From contig JALONI010000008.1 of the NCBI GenBank assembly GCA_025455015.1, positions 1-57,247 on the forward strand: a stretch of DNA of 57,247 nucleotides, read 5' to 3'. The stretch's first letter is position 1; the number at the start of each line of letters is the position of its first letter. Below the pieces are notes generated by a model. That model was not told the origin of the DNA and searched no databases. It worked only from the letters and a program-made list of their open reading frames with translations. This document shows positions 16,081-24,618 of the stretch, piece by piece. Both the position numbers and the translations under genes were made by a program. The DNA is from Cyclobacteriaceae bacterium (GTDB lineage: Bacteria; Bacteroidota; Bacteroidia; Cytophagales; Cyclobacteriaceae).

Positions 16081-16707
16081 TTGCCGTATGTTTGCCAGGT
16101 GAACGCCACTGCGCTTTTTCGCTCACCTCTTCGTCAGGAAGTCCAAGCCTTCGGTACGGTCAAAAAGATTGCCGCGGGAGCGGCCCTGGTGCATGAAAAC
16201 AGCCACATCCACCACCTGCCCATCGTACTCACCGGGGTTATCCGCGTTACGCGCACAGAAGAAGACGGTCGCGAGCTGCTGCTCTACTACATCGCCCCGG
16301 GCGAAAGCTGCATCATGTCCTTTTTGGGCGGCCTTCACCACGACACCAGTAAAGTAAATGCCGTTGCTGAGGAAGACTCGGAAATACTGCTCATACCTGT
16401 GCAGAAAGCGGGCGAATGGGTGAAGCAATTTCCGGAATGGACCGACTTCATTTTTAAATTGTACCATAAACGGTTTGAGGAACTGCTGGCGGTGGTGAAC
16501 GCGGTGGCCTTTCAGCGCCTGGACGACCGGGTGCTACACGTGCTGAAGCAGAAATCGCAGTTGCTGCAAACCCACGAACTGAAACTAACCCATCAGCAAC
16601 TGGCCGATGAGGTAGGCTCCAGCCGCGAAGTGATCTCGCGCATTTTGAAGCACCTGGAGCATGAGGGGTTGGTGGCGCTGGGGCGAAATAAAATTACCCT
16701 TGTGTAA
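16081..16707 (+). CDS. Crp/Fnr-family transcriptional regulator
   Basis: About 200 residues. The cyclic-nucleotide-binding-like beta barrel is at about 10-125 (LLYYIAPGESCIMSFLGG is the core), and the C-terminal winged helix has LTHQQLADEVGSSREVISRILKHLEHEG. No Fe-S-type Cys cluster is apparent. No ATG start is available: TTG 16081 directly follows the previous stop, and GTG 16099 is an alternative. It precedes a DUF2892-rhodanese-thioredoxin cluster that it plausibly controls. Confidence 0.9.
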   Translation: MPYVCQVNATALFRSPLRQEVQAFGTVKKIAAGAALVHENSHIHHLPIVLTGVIRVTRTEEDGRELLLYYIAPGESCIMSFLGGLHHDTSKVNAVAEEDSEILLIPVQKAGEWVKQFPEWTDFIFKLYHKRFEELLAVVNAVAFQRLDDRVLHVLKQKSQLLQTHELKLTHQQLADEVGSSREVISRILKHLEHEGLVALGRNKITLV

Positions 16708-16739
16708 CTTAGGTCACCGTGCCGCGCCCGCGGCCATGG

Positions 16740-16747
16740 TAGGTTTG
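16740..16747 (+). promoter_or_regulatory. -7 promoter element before the DUF2892-rhodanese-thioredoxin cluster
   Basis: TAGGTTTG matches TAnnTTTG and ends 24 bp before the ATG at 16772, suggesting the cluster can be transcribed separately from the Crp/Fnr gene. No -33 TTTG at the right spacing. Confidence 0.35.
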
Positions 16748-16771
16748 TGTCATCAACCAAATCAAAAAAAT

Positions 16772-16990
16772 ATGACCAAAAATATGGGTTCCGCTGACCG
16801 CATCATCCGGGTGGTGATTGCGATCGTTCTGGTGGCCTTGTATGTCACCGGTGTAATTGGCGGCACGCTGGGCCTGGTGCTTATTGCCCTATCCGTTGTT
16901 TTTGTAGGCACCAGCCTGATCGGCTTTTGCCCACTATACCTGCCCTTCGGGCTACGCACGCTTCGCAAGAAACTGGCCGAGAAAAAATGA
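16772..16990 (+). CDS. DUF2892 membrane protein
   Basis: 72 residues with the family pattern: a short N-terminus (NMGSADRIIRVVIAIVLVAL), two transmembrane helices and the GFCPLYLPFGLRT motif near the end. DUF2892 proteins are often found beside or fused to rhodanese domains and are thought to take part in sulfur or sulfane handling at the membrane. Its stop overlaps the rhodanese start (ATGA). ATG 16772 follows an A-rich stretch. Confidence 0.88.
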   Translation: MTKNMGSADRIIRVVIAIVLVALYVTGVIGGTLGLVLIALSVVFVGTSLIGFCPLYLPFGLRTLRKKLAEKK

Positions 16991-17307
16991 GATCGGTGAT
17001 GGAGTTTTTAACGAAGTGGTTTGCCAAGGCCCCTGTGGTGAACTATGCGCAACTGGTAAAAGACGGTGCACTGGTGGTGGACGTCCGTTCAAAGGGCGAG
17101 TATGGCAGCGGCCACATCCGCGGGTCCATCAACATACCCGTAGATCAGTTGGCTAACCAGCTATCGCGCTTACCAAAAGAAAAAACGATCATCACTTGCT
17201 GTGCGTCCGGCATGCGCAGTGCCACGGCCCGCTCCCTGCTCCGATCCCACGGTTACGACAACGTGTACAACGGTGGCGCCTGGGGCCGCTTGCAGCGCCA
17301 GTTATGA
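16987..17307 (+). CDS. Rhodanese-like sulfurtransferase
   Basis: 106 residues, a single rhodanese domain. VVDVRSKGEYGSGHIRGSIN gives the family N-terminal motif. The catalytic loop is CCASGMRSATA, with the persulfide Cys in the C-x-S-G-x-R-S pattern, and YDNVYNGGAW closes the domain. It transfers sulfane sulfur, probably to or from the thioredoxin encoded next. Start ATG 16987 overlaps the DUF2892 stop; ATG 16999 is also possible. Confidence 0.9.
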   Translation: MRSVMEFLTKWFAKAPVVNYAQLVKDGALVVDVRSKGEYGSGHIRGSINIPVDQLANQLSRLPKEKTIITCCASGMRSATARSLLRSHGYDNVYNGGAWGRLQRQL

Positions 17308-17368
17308 ACCAGGGAACTTTCCGGTGGGCGATGCGAGTTGTAAAGATGTTTTCCAAACCCCGCTACGC

Positions 17369-17671
17369 ATGGCCAAAGGCACGTTTCGCCACTTGATTCA
17401 ATCGGAAAAACCCACCCTCATCGACTTCTCTGCGGAGTGGTGTGGCCCCTGCAAGATGATGGCCCCCATTCTGCAAGCGTTAAAAACGCAGATGGGCGAT
17501 CAGGCATCCATCCTGAAAGTAGATGTGGACCGCAACCCGGCTGTGGCTGCGCAGTACCAGGTAAACAGCGTGCCTACCCTAATACTCTTCAAAAACGGAG
17601 AGCCGGTATGGCGGCAGTCCGGGGTGGTGACTACCGCCTACCTCAAAGAAGTGATTGAGCGGCATCGCTGA
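17369..17671 (+). CDS. Thioredoxin
   Basis: 100 residues, cytosolic thioredoxin without a signal peptide. Active site FSAEWCGPCKMMAP; cis-Pro in VNSVPTLILFKNGE. ATG 17369 (MAKGTFRHLI) is chosen because it gives a normal-length thioredoxin; the longer upstream frame overlaps the rhodanese gene. Third gene of the cluster, 61 bp after the rhodanese. Likely reduces the rhodanese persulfide or general disulfides. Confidence 0.9.
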   Translation: MAKGTFRHLIQSEKPTLIDFSAEWCGPCKMMAPILQALKTQMGDQASILKVDVDRNPAVAAQYQVNSVPTLILFKNGEPVWRQSGVVTTAYLKEVIERHR

Positions 17672-17862
17672 TGCGAAAATAAGCTTGGTTGTCGTTCGTT
17701 GCCGGGCGCAAGAAGGATTTAAAACGGCACGTGATCATGCGTATTGCCCGCCCGCGGCAGACGACATCTGCGATGGCACTTTTTTGGGCAAATCGGAAAT
17801 TGGGCGGTTGCATCGTGTGGGCCGATCAGGCATTATTTTCCATCCTTTCGTACCTTCCACCC

Positions 17863-19128
17863 ATGAACAAACGCACCTTTCTCAAACGCTCCCTGGCATG
17901 GGCCGCTGCCGGCACATTGCCCTTTGATGCGCTCGCGCAATGGGTGCGGGCGCATGAAGGCCAGTCGGCCTCGGCACTGGCCTCCAACGAGAATTTCTGG
18001 CAAGGCGTGCGTGACGAATATCGTCTTAAACCCGACTACATCAACCTCGAAAACGGCTACTACAACATCATGCCCGAGAAAACCCTGGCGCGCCACGTTG
18101 AACATATCCGCGAAGTAAATTTCCAAGGCGCCTACTACATGCGCACGAGCCAAACCGAGAATAAACGAAAGATGGCCGCCCGGCTGGCCGCGTTGGCGGG
18201 CTGCAACCCAAACGAGCTGATCATCACCCGCAACACTACGGAGTCGCTGGACACCGTTATTGCGGGCTTTCCCTGGAAAGCCGGTGATGAGGCCGTGATG
18301 GCCGAACAAGACTATGGGGCCATGCTGGACATGTTCAAGCAGGTGGCCAAACGGCACGGGGTGATCAACCGTGTGGTCTCCATTCCCAACATCCCCACCA
18401 GCGATGACGAGCTGGTAGCGCTGTATGCCAATGCCATCACGCCCCACACGCGGTTGTTGATGATCTGCCACATGATCAACATTACCGGGCAGATTTTGCC
18501 GGTACGCAAAATCTGCGACATGGCCCATGAGCGGGGTGTTCAAGTGCTGGTGGACGGAGCCCACGCTTTTGCGCACATCCAATACAACATTTCAGACCTA
18601 CATTGTGACTACTATGGCACCAGTTTGCACAAATGGCTAAGTGTCCCTTTGGGGGCGGGGCTTTTGTACGTGCGGCAAGCGCATATCCCCCGGCTATGGC
18701 CTTTGCTGGCCGGTCACGAAGATGAAAAAACCATAGCGCGCCTGAACCACACCGGTACCCATCCGGTGCACACCGATTTGACCATAGCCGATGCCATCGA
18801 CTTTTATCAAACGCTGGGCCCTGCCCGCAAGGAAGAGCGGCTGCGGTATCTGCAAACTTATTGGACCAGCCGTGTGCGGTCGCTTCCGCGCATACGGGTA
18901 AACACACCGGCCGACCCCGCGCGTGCCTGCGCCATTGCCAACGTGGGCATTGACGGCATCAAGCCGGCTGCGCTGGCCGAAGGGCTGCTGAACAAATACC
19001 AGATTTTTACGGTAGCGATTGACGGGGCCCACGTGCACGGATGTCGCATCACGCCCAACGTGTACACCACTACAGCCGAATTAGATGCCTTCGTCAAGGC
19101 CTTGAAAGAGCTAAGCGGCAATGCGTAG
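17863..19128 (+). CDS. Exported class V aminotransferase-fold (PLP) enzyme
   Basis: 421 residues. The N-terminus NKRTFLKRSLAWAAAG is a Tat-like signal (KR variant of the twin-arginine motif) ending near DALAQ, so a folded cofactor enzyme is exported. The PLP lysine is in YGTSLHKWLSVPLGAG, and VLVDGAHAFAH supplies the cofactor-stacking Asp and His. It resembles isopenicillin-N-epimerase-like and EgtE/cysteine-desulfurase relatives; the reaction is not predictable. ATG 17863 is selected by the signal peptide. A TACCTTCC element (17851-17858) lies 4 bp before the ATG. Confidence 0.87.
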   Translation: MNKRTFLKRSLAWAAAGTLPFDALAQWVRAHEGQSASALASNENFWQGVRDEYRLKPDYINLENGYYNIMPEKTLARHVEHIREVNFQGAYYMRTSQTENKRKMAARLAALAGCNPNELIITRNTTESLDTVIAGFPWKAGDEAVMAEQDYGAMLDMFKQVAKRHGVINRVVSIPNIPTSDDELVALYANAITPHTRLLMICHMINITGQILPVRKICDMAHERGVQVLVDGAHAFAHIQYNISDLHCDYYGTSLHKWLSVPLGAGLLYVRQAHIPRLWPLLAGHEDEKTIARLNHTGTHPVHTDLTIADAIDFYQTLGPARKEERLRYLQTYWTSRVRSLPRIRVNTPADPARACAIANVGIDGIKPAALAEGLLNKYQIFTVAIDGAHVHGCRITPNVYTTTAELDAFVKALKELSGNA

Positions 19129-19150
19129 TTTCACCGCAACCGCCCGCAGC

Positions 19151-19510
19151 TCACCGCCTTTTCTTTTTGCCGGAAGCCCGGCCCAGGTACTTGAATGAGT
19201 CCACCAGCATGAACGTGCCCGTGATGCCCGTGATGCCGCCCGCTACCAGCAAGCCTTGCCCCAGCCGATCGTTTTCACGCCCCAGCATGAGCCCTCCGGC
19301 AATGGTGACGGTGTAACCCAGGGTAGCCAACGCCATGCCGCGTTGAAACTTCTGTTGCGAAAGAGCCAAGTTCACCTGGACGGTTTGAACGTCTTGCTGC
19401 AGCGCGAGCAGTTGTGCGCGCAGCGAGTCCTCTGAGATAACCGGTGTTTGGGAGAAGAGTGTGCCACCGCTCCAGGCAAGTAACACTACCATCAATAAGC
19501 GTCTAGTCAT
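19151..19510 (-). CDS. Small exported protein with coiled coil and membrane helices
   Basis: 119 residues: a signal-like N-terminus to about residue 20 (GGTLFSQ), a short coiled coil (about 28-58), two hydrophobic Gly-rich segments (about 62-100) and a basic C-terminus (GKKKRR). No family recognised. ATG 19510 is preferred over an in-frame upstream start. It stands alone, just downstream of the LytTR gene on the same strand. Confidence 0.65.
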   Translation of the reverse strand: MTRRLLMVVLLAWSGGTLFSQTPVISEDSLRAQLLALQQDVQTVQVNLALSQQKFQRGMALATLGYTVTIAGGLMLGRENDRLGQGLLVAGGITGITGTFMLVDSFKYLGRASGKKKRR

Positions 19511-19561
19511 AATCAAACGAACGACCAAGTAACAAAAAGATTCGGGTTTGGAAAAGTCCTT

Positions 19562-20326
19562 CTACCGATTTAACCAACGTTTGAACTCGGTTATCTTCTC
19601 GCGGCTTACCCATAGCGGAGGGTCGCACGGTTGGGCAATTTTCACTTCCAATCGCTGCGGTTGGGTCTGCACTTCCTTGATGGCTTGTATGTGCACAATG
19701 TGTTTGCGGCTGATCCGGAAAAAGCGGGCAGGATCCAGCAAGTGGCTTTCCAGCTCCTCCAACGTGTGATCAACAATGTATTGACGCTGGGTTTCTTTGG
19801 TGACCAAATAGGCAATCTTTCCCTCGGCAAACAGGTAGGCGATGTCCTCCACGGGGACATACAAGATTTTGTTGCCTTGGCGCACCAAAAACCGTTGTTT
19901 GTAAGGCGATTGCAGCGAGGCCAACAACTCTTGCACCAATTCCTTTGACAAGGGCGCGGGGCGCTCAGCCGGGTTCAGCCGTTTAAACTTTTCCAAGGCC
20001 TGCTGCAAGTCATCGAAGCGCACGGGTTTCAACAAATAGTCGATGCTGTTGTACTTGAATGCTTTGAGCGAATACTGATCATACGCGGTGGTAAATACCA
20101 CGGGCGTTTCGCAGGCCACTTGTTCAAATAACTCAAAACTTTTACCGTCCGCCAGTTGAATATCCAAAAAGAGAATGTCGATATCCCGATGCTCCCGTAA
20201 GTACCGCACGGTGTCTTGTACGGTATCCAAGGGCCCTTCAATGGCAATGGAACGGTCATACGAATGGATCATCTCTTCCAGTCGCTCGGCCGCCAGTTGT
20301 TCGTCTTCCACAATGAGTACCTTCAT
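19562..20326 (-). CDS. LytTR-family response regulator
   Basis: 254 residues. The receiver domain (1-120) has acidic pocket residues near the start (VEDEQ), the phospho-acceptor Asp in DILFLDIQLADG, Thr in VVFTTAYDQYS and Lys in YLLKPVRFD. The C-terminal LytTR DNA-binding domain (about 150-254) contains VEDIAYLFAEGKIAYLVT and RFFRISRKHIVHIQAI. It is translated with the sensor kinase: the kinase stop overlaps this ATG by 4 bp. Confidence 0.95.
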   Translation of the reverse strand: MKVLIVEDEQLAAERLEEMIHSYDRSIAIEGPLDTVQDTVRYLREHRDIDILFLDIQLADGKSFELFEQVACETPVVFTTAYDQYSLKAFKYNSIDYLLKPVRFDDLQQALEKFKRLNPAERPAPLSKELVQELLASLQSPYKQRFLVRQGNKILYVPVEDIAYLFAEGKIAYLVTKETQRQYIVDHTLEELESHLLDPARFFRISRKHIVHIQAIKEVQTQPQRLEVKIAQPCDPPLWVSREKITEFKRWLNR

Positions 20327-21378
20327 GCGTCCGGCAGTTCGGGGTGTATCTTTAGCAACGGTATTTTTACGGTGAAGCGCGTGTCTTGGATTACCTCCAC
20401 GGCCCGCTGGCCAACCAGAAACTCATAGCGCGATTGGATGTTGCGAAGCCCGAGTTTGGAGCTTTCTTCCTTTACCGCCTTGGGCTGCAGGTTGTTTTCG
20501 ACCACCAGTTTGTTCACCTCCGGGGTTCCGTTTTCTACGAACAACCGTATCTCCAGCGGATCTTTTTTGGAAACCACGTTGTGTTTGATGGCGTTTTCGA
20601 TCAATAGCTGCAAGGTAGCAGGGGCGATGTAGGTCTCTTTTTTCTCTTCGGGGATATCGTTGATGACCCGCAGGTTTTCCTGAAACCGTATCTTGAGCAG
20701 AAACAAATACGATTCGATAAAATCCAGCTCTTCTTTGAGGCGGATGAGCTTCTGATCCTGGTTGTAGAGCAAATACCGGTATACGTTGGAGAGCTGATCG
20801 ATGAAGCGGGCGGCCGTGTCGGCATCTTTGTACACCAGCGTGGAGAGCACGTTGAACGAGTTGAACAGAAAATGTGGGTTGATTTGGTTGCGTAGGGCGT
20901 CAAAACGAGCTTCGATGCTTTGTTTTTTCAGTACCTCGGCCTGCAATTGCGCCCGCTTGTACTTGTTCATGTAAAAGACAATGGCGTTGAGGCAGTGCAA
21001 AAAAAGATTGATGCGAAAGCTAAACCCTAACGCGATTTTAATAGGTAACCAGGTGAGCGGTTTGCCCACGTCATAAAACTCATGCAGCAGCAATACGGGC
21101 AGCACCGCCACCACGCATACGCCCACCAAGCTCAGCGCAAAGTGAATGATCAGTGGGTGAATCTTTTGCCGAAAGACACCGGAGAGGAAATCAAGCTGTT
21201 TTTGGATGAAGTGGTTTACCTCCCACACCAGCAGCACGAGCAGCACGACAATGCCTACAAACAAGGCCGTGGGCAGCGTGAACCCAAAAAGCTGGTCGCC
21301 ACCCGTAAAAATGATGTTTACGTACGAGTAAAGCCCCAGCAGCAGGATAAAAACGTAACGATAGCGGTAGCCAAACAT
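20323..21378 (-). CDS. LytS-type sensor histidine kinase
   Basis: 351 residues. About four transmembrane helices occupy residues 5-145. The His_kinase motif follows: DALRNQINPHFLFNSFNVLS (phospho-His near 170). A degenerate ATPase domain has the N-box LLIENAIKHNVV and an ending LGLRNIQSRYEFLVG. There is no extracytoplasmic sensor domain, so it senses within the membrane or through its helices. It pairs with the LytTR regulator. Its upstream leader contains two overlapping hairpins (21408-21453). Confidence 0.95.
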   Translation of the reverse strand: MFGYRYRYVFILLLGLYSYVNIIFTGGDQLFGFTLPTALFVGIVVLLVLLVWEVNHFIQKQLDFLSGVFRQKIHPLIIHFALSLVGVCVVAVLPVLLLHEFYDVGKPLTWLPIKIALGFSFRINLFLHCLNAIVFYMNKYKRAQLQAEVLKKQSIEARFDALRNQINPHFLFNSFNVLSTLVYKDADTAARFIDQLSNVYRYLLYNQDQKLIRLKEELDFIESYLFLLKIRFQENLRVINDIPEEKKETYIAPATLQLLIENAIKHNVVSKKDPLEIRLFVENGTPEVNKLVVENNLQPKAVKEESSKLGLRNIQSRYEFLVGQRAVEVIQDTRFTVKIPLLKIHPELPDA

Positions 21379-21407
21379 ACGCGTGCAAGTTAAGGCGCTT
21401 CAAATAT

Positions 21408-21453
21408 GCATATCTTCAAAGAGATATGCCCGGGAAATTTTTCCCGGGCATAT
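21408..21453. repeat. Two overlapping inverted repeats upstream of the LytS-type kinase
   Basis: Hairpin 1: 14-bp perfect arms ATATGCCCGGGAAA (21424-21437) with the complement at 21440-21453. Hairpin 2: GCATATCT (21408-21415) with AGATATGC (21422-21429). They share 21424-21429, so they cannot form together. No T-run follows on the minus strand after hairpin 1, so this is not a classical terminator for the fasciclin gene that ends at 21478. Confidence 0.7.
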
Positions 21454-21477
21454 ACCTTCATTCACTTCATGTATCCA

Positions 21478-22890
21478 TTACGGCTGCAATACCCGATCGA
21501 TGGTATGCACCACACCGTTGGAGCCAAGGATATTGATGGACCGGATAGGCGTGGCCACGATGTTTGCAGTTATACCACCGGTGGTGACTGTCAGTGCCGA
21601 TGCGTTGATCGTCACGGTACCGTTCAGCATGTCCAGATCTCCTGTAATCAAATCGCTGGAGAAAATCCGGCCCGTGGGCGCACGCGAAGAATTACTAGTA
21701 ATGTGCTTTTGCAACACCGCCACCAGGTTAGGTCCGCTGACGGTGGCCAAATCAATACCGGATGCTTGAAAAGCCGCGTCTGTGGGTGCAAATACTGTCA
21801 GGTTGGCGGCAGGATCATCGGCCACTGCTTTGAGGGCTTCGACACCGGTGCGATTGAGCGCTTGCAACAACCGGGTAAACTGTGCGGGATTGGCCGCAGC
21901 AGCAGCCTCCACAATTTCAAATATCGTTTGGGTAGGGGGCAGCAATGTGCGGTCAATGACATGCACCACCCCATTGTCAGCCAGGATATCGGCCTGCACT
22001 ACGCGTGACCCATTGATAAACACACCTTGTGCCCCACGGTTGCTGATGAAGGCATTACCGCCTCCCAGCATCGCTTGCGGGGTGTTGGCCGGGGCCGTGT
22101 TGGTGGGCAAATTGGCGGCACGTACTTCACTGCCAATCACGTGATACGAAAGTACGGCATCCAACGTGGCACGGCCTGGCAGCGCGGTGATGCCCGCAGC
22201 TTGAAAGGCGGCATTGGTCGGTGCAAACAACGTTTTGCGGCTGCTGCTCAACAACGCTTCCAGAATAGAAGGGCTGGCGGCATTCACCGCAGCGATCAGC
22301 GTGGTGAAATTTTTGTTGAAATAGGCAGGCTCCACCACCGTGTTTACAAAACGGCCGATGGACGGAGGCACCAACACTTGGTTGACGATGTGAACCACGC
22401 CATTAGATGCCCGCACATCAGGTGTAACCACCTGGGTGGCGCCATTCAGGCGAATTCCTCCCGCCACCGTCACGGCAATATCTTCTCCGTTGGCGGTCTC
22501 CACAGCTCCGGCTGTCAACTGGGTAGACAACACTGCGCCCGAGGTAATCACGTGGTACCGCAGCAGCGACTCCAACACGCTCTCAGGCACATCATCAATA
22601 TTGGTTTGGCCAACGGTTTGCAAAAGTGACGTAAAGGCTTCGTTCGTGGGGGCGAACACCGTAAAATTGCCCGATCCACTCAGGAGCGTTACCAAATCCG
22701 GAAACTTGGTGAGCGCAGCCACCAGCGAAGACAGGTTGCTTTGGCTTTGTGCCAAGGCCACGATGCTCTGCGTGGGTTGAGGGACATCGTCATCCTCGTT
22801 GTTACAGCCCGTGGTGGTCACCACGATCAGGGCCAGCACCATCAGGCTAAAGATGCCAGGCTTGAGAAACTTAAACCATGTTGATTTCAT
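21478..22890 (-). CDS. Fasciclin-domain lipoprotein with three FAS1 repeats
   Basis: 470 residues. The lipoprotein signal ends VVTTTGC (Cys29), followed by an acidic NNEDDD linker of the sort common in surface-exposed Bacteroidota lipoproteins. Three FAS1 domains at about 45-180, 182-325 and 326-468 each show the H1-type FTVFAPTNEAF / TLFAPTNAAF / LTVFAPTDAAF motif, a YHVI or KHIT element, and a closing NGVVHIVN / NGVVHVID / NGVVHTID strand. FAS1 proteins mediate adhesion. ATG 22890 is selected by the signal peptide. The 200 bp upstream to 23092 hold no gene I can support. Confidence 0.93.
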   Translation of the reverse strand: MKSTWFKFLKPGIFSLMVLALIVVTTTGCNNEDDDVPQPTQSIVALAQSQSNLSSLVAALTKFPDLVTLLSGSGNFTVFAPTNEAFTSLLQTVGQTNIDDVPESVLESLLRYHVITSGAVLSTQLTAGAVETANGEDIAVTVAGGIRLNGATQVVTPDVRASNGVVHIVNQVLVPPSIGRFVNTVVEPAYFNKNFTTLIAAVNAASPSILEALLSSSRKTLFAPTNAAFQAAGITALPGRATLDAVLSYHVIGSEVRAANLPTNTAPANTPQAMLGGGNAFISNRGAQGVFINGSRVVQADILADNGVVHVIDRTLLPPTQTIFEIVEAAAAANPAQFTRLLQALNRTGVEALKAVADDPAANLTVFAPTDAAFQASGIDLATVSGPNLVAVLQKHITSNSSRAPTGRIFSSDLITGDLDMLNGTVTINASALTVTTGGITANIVATPIRSINILGSNGVVHTIDRVLQP

Positions 22891-23092
22891 GTGTAAATGG
22901 GTTTGTGAAAATTCTCTTCTACAACGGAGCCTACCCACCCGCTGCCCCTGCCACCTGCGCGAACCGCCCAAAAAGCGGAGTGGATCGCCCGCCAGGCGGA
23001 ATGGAATGCGGCCGTGGAAATAACCCTGTTTGCCGGATGCGAAACGAGCGGAGCCGCCAAACGCCCATGATGAAGCATACAGGCCATCGTTG

Positions 23093-24538
23093 TCAGCGAA
23101 GGTCGCGCAGTAGTTGTTCGTAAAACCAAAGTGCGGTCTGGTAGCTCTCCAGGCTCACGCGCTCGTCAATGCCGTGAAAGCCGATGGGGTCAATCATGGG
23201 GCTAAACTTGATGATGTTGCTGGATATTTCGCCAAAGTGCCGCGAGTCGGTGGCCCCCAGCATGAGGAAGGGTGAAGTAAGCAGGGCCGGGTATGTTTTC
23301 TTGGCGATGCGCGCAATCTTCTGATAGCCAAATCCTCTGACCGGTGTCACGGCTGAAGCCTCCGCGAAAGCGCCTGAATACAGCGTCACTTGTACGCGGG
23401 CATCTTGGATGATGGTCTTCACCCGTTCGATCACTTCCGTGGATTCATCGCCCGGCAACAACCGAAAGTTTACGGTGGCCACCGCCTGCGTGGGGATGAC
23501 ATTGTCCTTGATACCGGCCTGCACAATTGTGGGTACCATGGTGGTGCGCATCATGGCGCTGCCGGCCGCACTTTGGTCGTACGTGCCGATGATGATTTTT
23601 TTGAACAGCCACGGGTTGGCGAAGGCCATTTTTTGTGCCAACGGCATCTCGGGCCCCAGGTGCTGAATAAACCCTTGCATGGGTGCCGAAAACGAGGGCT
23701 CAAACGGGCGGCTGCGCAGCGTTACCAACGCGCGGGTAAGGATGTCGATGGCCGTTTCGGATTCAGGCATAGAGCTGTGCCCCCCGGGTTTTTCTACGGT
23801 GAGGGTGAGCGATAGATAGCCTTTCTCGGAGGTGCCCAGCAACGCCACCGGTTGTTGCATGCCGGGTATCTTTTCTTTCGTGATGATGCCCCCTTCGTCC
23901 ATCACCAACTCCGCGGCAATGTTTCGTTGTTTGAGCAAGGCTGCCATGGCAATGGCCCCTTTGCCTCCGACTTCTTCATCGTGGCCAAAGGCCAGGTACA
24001 CCGTCCGGTCAGGTACCCATCCCTGCTGCAGCAGTTTTTCCACGGCTTCGCATATCGCAATCAAGTTGATTTTGTCGTCTGTGGTGCCGCGGCCCCAAAT
24101 GAACTCGTCTTTGACGGTGCCGGCAAACGGATCTGTTGTCCACCGCTCGCGGGTAGCTTCTTCGATGGGCACCACATCTTGGTGGGCCATCAATACCACG
24201 GGTTTGAGCGAGGCATCGCGGCCCGGCCATCGGTACAACAAACTGTATCCCTTGATCACCTCGCGCGTCAGCGTTTGGTGCATGAGCGGATAGGTGGCTT
24301 CCAGAAATCCGCGGAAGCCCAAAAACGCGGCCGGCTCAAAGCGTGCGCTGTCAGCAAAGGAAATCGTGCGGAAGCTTACCGCCTGCTGAAAGTGCTGCAA
24401 AGCCGCTACGGTGACCGGGGGCGCGGCTATCGCTTCCACCGCGGTTTGTACCGACTGAAAGCGCCACGTGTTCACGAGTACTACACACACCAGCAGGACA
24501 AGGCCCAGCAGCGCGGCAACGGCAAGTTTTTTAAGCAT
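23093..24538 (-). CDS. M20-family zinc metallopeptidase with N-terminal membrane anchor
   Basis: 481 residues. One N-terminal transmembrane helix (about 3-25). The M20 fold has the metal ligand His and Asp in VLMAHQDVVPIE, the bridging Asp in GRGTTDDK, the general-base Glu pair in GHDEEVGGKGA, an Asp in MDEGG and the final His in GATDSRHF; a dimerisation lid domain lies in between. Length and the N-terminal anchor resemble PM20D1/Cps1-type peptidases, which cleave N-acyl amino acids or carboxy-terminal residues. ATG 24538 lies 5 bp after a -7 element. Divergent from the methyltransferase. Confidence 0.92.
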   Translation of the reverse strand: MLKKLAVAALLGLVLLVCVVLVNTWRFQSVQTAVEAIAAPPVTVAALQHFQQAVSFRTISFADSARFEPAAFLGFRGFLEATYPLMHQTLTREVIKGYSLLYRWPGRDASLKPVVLMAHQDVVPIEEATRERWTTDPFAGTVKDEFIWGRGTTDDKINLIAICEAVEKLLQQGWVPDRTVYLAFGHDEEVGGKGAIAMAALLKQRNIAAELVMDEGGIITKEKIPGMQQPVALLGTSEKGYLSLTLTVEKPGGHSSMPESETAIDILTRALVTLRSRPFEPSFSAPMQGFIQHLGPEMPLAQKMAFANPWLFKKIIIGTYDQSAAGSAMMRTTMVPTIVQAGIKDNVIPTQAVATVNFRLLPGDESTEVIERVKTIIQDARVQVTLYSGAFAEASAVTPVRGFGYQKIARIAKKTYPALLTSPFLMLGATDSRHFGEISSNIIKFSPMIDPIGFHGIDERVSLESYQTALWFYEQLLRDLR

Positions 24539-24543
24539 GTGAA

Positions 24544-24551
24544 CAAAGATA
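24544..24551 (-). promoter_or_regulatory. -7 promoter element directly before the M20 peptidase ATG
   Basis: TATCTTTG on the minus strand exactly matches TAnnTTTG and leaves only 5 bp before the ATG at 24538. Transcription would begin at or next to the start codon. No -33 TTTG is visible. Confidence 0.45.
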
Positions 24552-24618
24552 TTGGTTTCTGCCGGCCCGCGGGTGCCGGTGCTGCCATCTCGCGGTTTTT
24601 GCCCAACTTGCACCGCCT

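Noticed and set aside
16701-16717. A TGTG...CACC pair before the DUF2892 gene resembling a CRP/FNR site
   Set aside because: Half-sites are spaced 17 rather than 16 and the second is imperfect; it does not fit a CRP or FNR consensus.
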